Source: JBAXPV01 sp037132075 (lineage in GTDB: Bacteria > Bacteroidota > Bacteroidia > Bacteroidales > CAIXZF01). From it: 44,389 nt of DNA. The position numbers and the translations under genes were made by a program. Below are positions 41,194 to 44,389 of the stretch, in pieces. Numbering within the stretch: the first letter of the stretch is position 1; each line of letters opens with the position of its first letter. The notes below the pieces were generated by a model. It saw only the letters and a list, made by a program, of their open reading frames with translations, was not told the origin of the DNA and ran no database searches. The stretch lies in NCBI GenBank assembly GCA_037132075.1, contig JBAXPV010000030.1, forward strand, positions 1 through 44,389, written 5' to 3'.

Positions 41194-42217
41194 AATCCAT
41201 AAAGCACAGATTCTCCATGACCTTAAAGAGAATTTTGAAGTACCTGAAGGGTTACTTAATGCATTCATTTTACAAATTGAAAATGAAAATGTTAGAGATA
41301 ATATAAGCCGGTTTTTTAAAGGTTATACAATTGAAGATAATTTTAGCTATACATTTTCATCTTTGCCTTGGACCAAACTACTTCATGCCGTTGAACAAAA
41401 ACAGTATCCCACTTCCTCTAAAGAAAAATTTCAAGTTCCGGATTATTTTATCTTTTATGAAAATAATAAAAATAAGATATTCCCATTATCAATAGAGGTG
41501 AAATCTGTAACCGGTAATAAAGAAACTTTGAAAAACATAATGCCCGTTCAATTACAAAATTGCCTTCATTATTCTGCAATTCTGAATGCCACATTATTGT
41601 ATGCAATTTATTGGGAAAATTTTAATCTTTGGACACTTAATACATTCGAGCATTTTGAAAGGAAAACTTCAAATTATAAGTTATCATTTGAGAATGCATA
41701 CAAAAATGATTTATCTATTATACTGGGTGATTCAACTTATATAATTGACAGTCCAATATATAGAAAAACAATTTATAATATGTCTCAATCAAATCCTGAA
41801 AAAGTTCATCATGCAAAATTTGGTGAAATACTAAAAGATGAAGTTTCGTTAGATGAGAATGTTGGTTTCTTAGAGATTAATCAAGCAGAAGCTGCAATTA
41901 TAGACAGCTTTGCAAATATGGAAGTGATATCAGAAAAAAGTACTAGTGGGGAAGATATTATTGAAGTACTTGAGAAAAGTAAAGGAGTATATCTGCCAAA
42001 ATTAAGCACTTTAATAATTTCTCATATTGCTCTTTTTAACTTAGAATTAACTAGTGAATATTGTGAGACTTCAAGAAGAATAATTGTTGAATTCATGAAG
42101 AAATTAGCGATAAAATCAAGTTTTCAAATACCTAAAATTCGAACTACAATAACTGATAGTTTGTTTGAAACTGCCTTTAAAGATTCTTGGTTATTTGATG
42201 ATTACATAAAAAGATAG
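41183..42217 (+). CDS. PD-(D/E)XK nuclease-like protein of the same pair
   Basis: 344 aa from the ATG at 41183 (353 aa if the ATG at 41156 is used); both overlap the upstream gene. A PD-(D/E)XK core is visible: V-P-D-Y at residues 95-96 and I-E-V-K with E114 and K116 in the longer numbering, followed by a Gln-rich helix (MPVQLQNCLHYSAIL) as in restriction/RecB-like nucleases. The C-terminal half is helical and unassigned. It lies beside an integrase and tRNA, a usual place for defence cassettes. DNA or RNA cleavage is inferred from the motif only. Confidence 0.68.
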   Translation: MGNEIHKAQILHDLKENFEVPEGLLNAFILQIENENVRDNISRFFKGYTIEDNFSYTFSSLPWTKLLHAVEQKQYPTSSKEKFQVPDYFIFYENNKNKIFPLSIEVKSVTGNKETLKNIMPVQLQNCLHYSAILNATLLYAIYWENFNLWTLNTFEHFERKTSNYKLSFENAYKNDLSIILGDSTYIIDSPIYRKTIYNMSQSNPEKVHHAKFGEILKDEVSLDENVGFLEINQAEAAIIDSFANMEVISEKSTSGEDIIEVLEKSKGVYLPKLSTLIISHIALFNLELTSEYCETSRRIIVEFMKKLAIKSSFQIPKIRTTITDSLFETAFKDSWLFDDYIKR

Positions 42218-42235
42218 TAACACAAAAAATCCTAG

Positions 42236-42493
42236 TTACTTGTAAACCTTTACCAGCGTTTTCAAACCCGACCACAGTACTCCACCTATTTTATAAATAG
42301 CCTCACGGCCCACGGTTCCGACTGACTTGATGTTATAGGCAACATCAATGGAGACTGCCCAAAAAGGCTTTGCCAGTTCAACAACGTCAAGGCCGTTAGT
42401 ATTTATCTCTGACCTTGCCGGTACCTGGCAGAAAGGTTTTCCGAGACAGACAAAATCAAGTCCAGTCAAATTTGATGCGGTTGGGAGTGCCAT
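42236..42493 (-). CDS. Small two-repeat protein, phage-structural type
   Basis: 85 aa with two copies of a 17-residue unit, NLTGLDFVCLGKPFCQV (8-24) and NTNGLDVVELAKPFWAV (31-47), then a hydrophobic end (KIGGVLWSGLKTLVKVY). GLD-V---KPF repeats of this kind occur in small phage or prophage structural proteins; this assignment is by resemblance only. It starts 1 nt after the stop of the large gene upstream. Confidence 0.6.
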   Translation of the reverse strand: MALPTASNLTGLDFVCLGKPFCQVPARSEINTNGLDVVELAKPFWAVSIDVAYNIKSVGTVGREAIYKIGGVLWSGLKTLVKVYK

Positions 42494-42494
42494 T

Positions 42495-44389
42495 TTAAGC
42501 CTGAGTTATAGTGATATCGTCAATATAAATAGTTCCAGGGGAGAATGACCGATAAAAACACAAAGCTTCTATTTCTATTACCCCGGCTTCAGTAGGAAGG
42601 AAAGTGAGAGTAAGTTCCTGCCAATTGGTATTTTCAGCACATGCTGTATAAGCATCATCAACTCCTGCAAGTTGATTTTTCCTGACTGCCAACCATGCCC
42701 CGATTTGGGTTGCATGACTTAATTTGAACCATAATTTTACAGTCACCAGTGCATTTGCATTCACGGCAACTTTAGCAACCGGCAATCGAAACGGATAATT
42801 TGTATTTCGGTTAGCGGCTGTAATCGTGACTGCCCAGGAATAACCACTTGCTGTATGCCTGGTGGTACTTTCAGAGAAGACAGAAACGCCATCAGAGAAA
42901 ATGTAATGAAGATTGCCTGCTCGATTATAATTGTGGAGATAAATCAAGTCATTTTGGTTTGGGTTTGTGGTGATCGCTAATGACTCTGTTGCAAGCATAT
43001 TCCGCAAAGTCAGGTCACCACCACCAAAACAACCACAGTTCTGCAAATTGAGTGTTGTTTCAAGTTTATTGAATAATATTCTGGCTCCGGTTGACGTGGA
43101 AACGGCACAGGTGTAATTGCATTTTGATAGGATCATTTCATGGACAACAATATCAATACAGTTTTGGATATAGCAGCCAGTGTTATTATTTGAGGCACTT
43201 TTAATCTCCTGGATATTTAGAAAAATGGATGCAACGGGATTGAATCCGTAATTCCTGTTCATGTCAAGGTAGCCCAGACTAGATATTTCTAAGTTATAGC
43301 AGGAAGAAAACATTACTGCCGTAGTATTTTGAACTGCATTAACAATCGATACCGTGCCCATACCTAATGAGGAAAGGTTGGCTCCATAATTGGAACAATT
43401 AATGAGGTTGGAAATTTGAATATCGTGGTAAGTATAGTTAAAATCAACACCATTATAATACCGGACAAAGCTGAATCCACTTACTATCATATAGCTTTTG
43501 TTACTGATACGCATACCTAATCCAAACATACATTGCCCATCAAGGTAGGTTTCTCCATCCTTCACCGAATTACTGGTATTGTAACCACCCTCATATACGA
43601 CACGGTTTGCAAGCGTTGTTCCAGCAACGTTCAATATTTCTGTATCACCATTGCTGCTTGAAGCCATTGGCATTTTTGTAGTTTCCCTTTTATAGGTTGC
43701 AATGCTTGGATCTGTTGTGCCGATATAACCTTTGGAATTCAGGCCAAATGGCAAAAGACCTGCAGAGGAAGCAAGGATAACGATTTTATCATCAATACTT
43801 TGAAGTGCATACCATTGTCCTCCGGTGGCTGCGGATGATTTTGAAATAAGACTGGTAAGGGAGAGGCTATCAGCCGAACCTACTGCCTTACAGGCAATAA
43901 TATTATCAAAATAATAAGTCTTACTTGCCAGTGCTACGGTTGCATAAATAGCAATACCTTGGATATTATTTGATAATGCGCTGCCTTTATTGATCGTAAA
44001 GGGATTCATATAATAGGGAACCTGAGCAGCAGGAATGGCAAATGTTTCAGCCAGGGAAGTACAGGCACCATCATTATACAAACGTATTTCCAACTGCCCT
44101 GCCGTTGTGGCCGTAGTGTTATTCTTGAACCAAAAAGAAATCTGCTCATACCCAGAAAGGTTTAGTGCAGCCGGTAGCGCATATTTCGCAATTATTTGGT
44201 TAGCGCCACAGCCGGCACCCGTGACAACCTTCAACGAAGAAAGATGTTGCATGCTATAAGAACCGGCTTCAACATTTGCCGATGTCACGTTTGTTCCTGC
44301 GGTCCAATTTGCTTCACAATTGGTGATGGTTTTGGTGACTGCATTTTCAAGGATTATGCAGTAAGGAGTAATCAACTGGAAAGTGCCAC
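42495..44389 (-). CDS. Phage tail or surface-type protein, 5' end outside the window
   Basis: At least 631 aa; the reading frame is open to the window edge (GTFQLITPYCIILENA), so the true start lies further right, and the TTG at 44375 should not be taken as the start. Residues near the visible start form a carbohydrate-binding-like jelly roll (YEQISFWFKNNT, YYFDNIIACKA). The middle has short irregular repeats like a beta-helix (NNTGCYIQNC, VVHEMILSKC), and the end is another jelly roll (WLAVRKNQL, SPGTIYIDDITI). The layout fits a phage receptor-binding or tail-associated protein. Confidence 0.62.
   Translation of the reverse strand, partial: GTFQLITPYCIILENAVTKTITNCEANWTAGTNVTSANVEAGSYSMQHLSSLKVVTGAGCGANQIIAKYALPAALNLSGYEQISFWFKNNTTATTAGQLEIRLYNDGACTSLAETFAIPAAQVPYYMNPFTINKGSALSNNIQGIAIYATVALASKTYYFDNIIACKAVGSADSLSLTSLISKSSAATGGQWYALQSIDDKIVILASSAGLLPFGLNSKGYIGTTDPSIATYKRETTKMPMASSSNGDTEILNVAGTTLANRVVYEGGYNTSNSVKDGETYLDGQCMFGLGMRISNKSYMIVSGFSFVRYYNGVDFNYTYHDIQISNLINCSNYGANLSSLGMGTVSIVNAVQNTTAVMFSSCYNLEISSLGYLDMNRNYGFNPVASIFLNIQEIKSASNNNTGCYIQNCIDIVVHEMILSKCNYTCAVSTSTGARILFNKLETTLNLQNCGCFGGGDLTLRNMLATESLAITTNPNQNDLIYLHNYNRAGNLHYIFSDGVSVFSESTTRHTASGYSWAVTITAANRNTNYPFRLPVAKVAVNANALVTVKLWFKLSHATQIGAWLAVRKNQLAGVDDAYTACAENTNWQELTLTFLPTEAGVIEIEALCFYRSFSPGTIYIDDITITQA

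Overview
The window is chromosomal DNA from a member of the Bacteroidota, probably an anaerobic or water-column lineage. The evidence is the TANNTTTG-type -7 promoter elements, several secreted proteins with type IX secretion (T9SS) C-terminal domains (CHU_C / gliding-associated type B and Por-type type A tails), a decayed SusC/TonB-dependent receptor, a Bacteroidetes-type integrase and weak Shine-Dalgarno use. No ribosomal or taxonomic marker settles the genus.

Region 1 (about 1-21 kb) is a gas vesicle locus, all on the + strand. It opens with a histidine kinase (REC-PAS-PAS-PAS-HisKA-HATPase), a sigma-54 activator (NtrC type) and a 211-aa unknown protein. A regulatory gap follows, holding a 23-bp inverted repeat and an imperfect sigma-54-like promoter. 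Next are the main shell gene gvpA, a coiled-coil protein, and a GvpC-like repeat protein that ends in a winged-helix domain and is closed by a strong intrinsic terminator. Then comes a long assembly operon: a DnaJ-type zinc-finger protein, a 61-aa ORF, GvpN, a 105-aa helical protein, a GvpJ-like protein, GvpH (Hsp20), an ArsA/Get3-like ATPase, a CDC48-type double AAA ATPase, a GvpF/L fused to a J domain, two more GvpF/L, GvpG, GvpO, a fourth GvpF/L, a GvpM/S-like protein, a fifth GvpF/L and GvpK. The locus closes with a second kinase/activator pair that is clearly paralogous to the first, but its kinase has no PAS domains. Two related two-component systems thus bracket a gas vesicle cluster loaded with chaperone-like parts.

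Region 2 (about 21-29.1 kb) is housekeeping. It has a small Ala-rich lipoprotein (+), then a - strand run mutL, rhomboid, rhomboid, EEP-family membrane phosphodiesterase, uvrB, then a DUF6580-like membrane protein. A REP-like inverted repeat and a 16-bp tandem repeat sit in the gaps.

Region 3 (about 29.1-38.6 kb) is a cell-surface region: a TonB-dependent receptor remnant, a T9SS-exported seven-motif multihaem cytochrome, a decayed C10 (streptopain-like) protease, two very large PKD/CHU_C surface proteins (one with an IgGFc-binding-like N-terminus), and a small secreted protein.

Region 4 (about 38.8 kb to the end) is an integrated element. An initiator tRNA with its own promoter is followed within a few bases by a tyrosine integrase. 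Next is an AT-rich two-gene cassette encoding a nucleotidyltransferase-like protein and a PD-(D/E)XK nuclease-like protein, a defence-like pair I do not recognise. Two phage-structural-looking genes on the - strand follow; the larger runs off the window.

The candidates for undescribed biology are the dispersed-DnaJ plus AAA plus Get3 toolkit in the gas vesicle locus, the duplicated flanking sigma-54 regulation, and the NTase/nuclease pair beside the tRNA.
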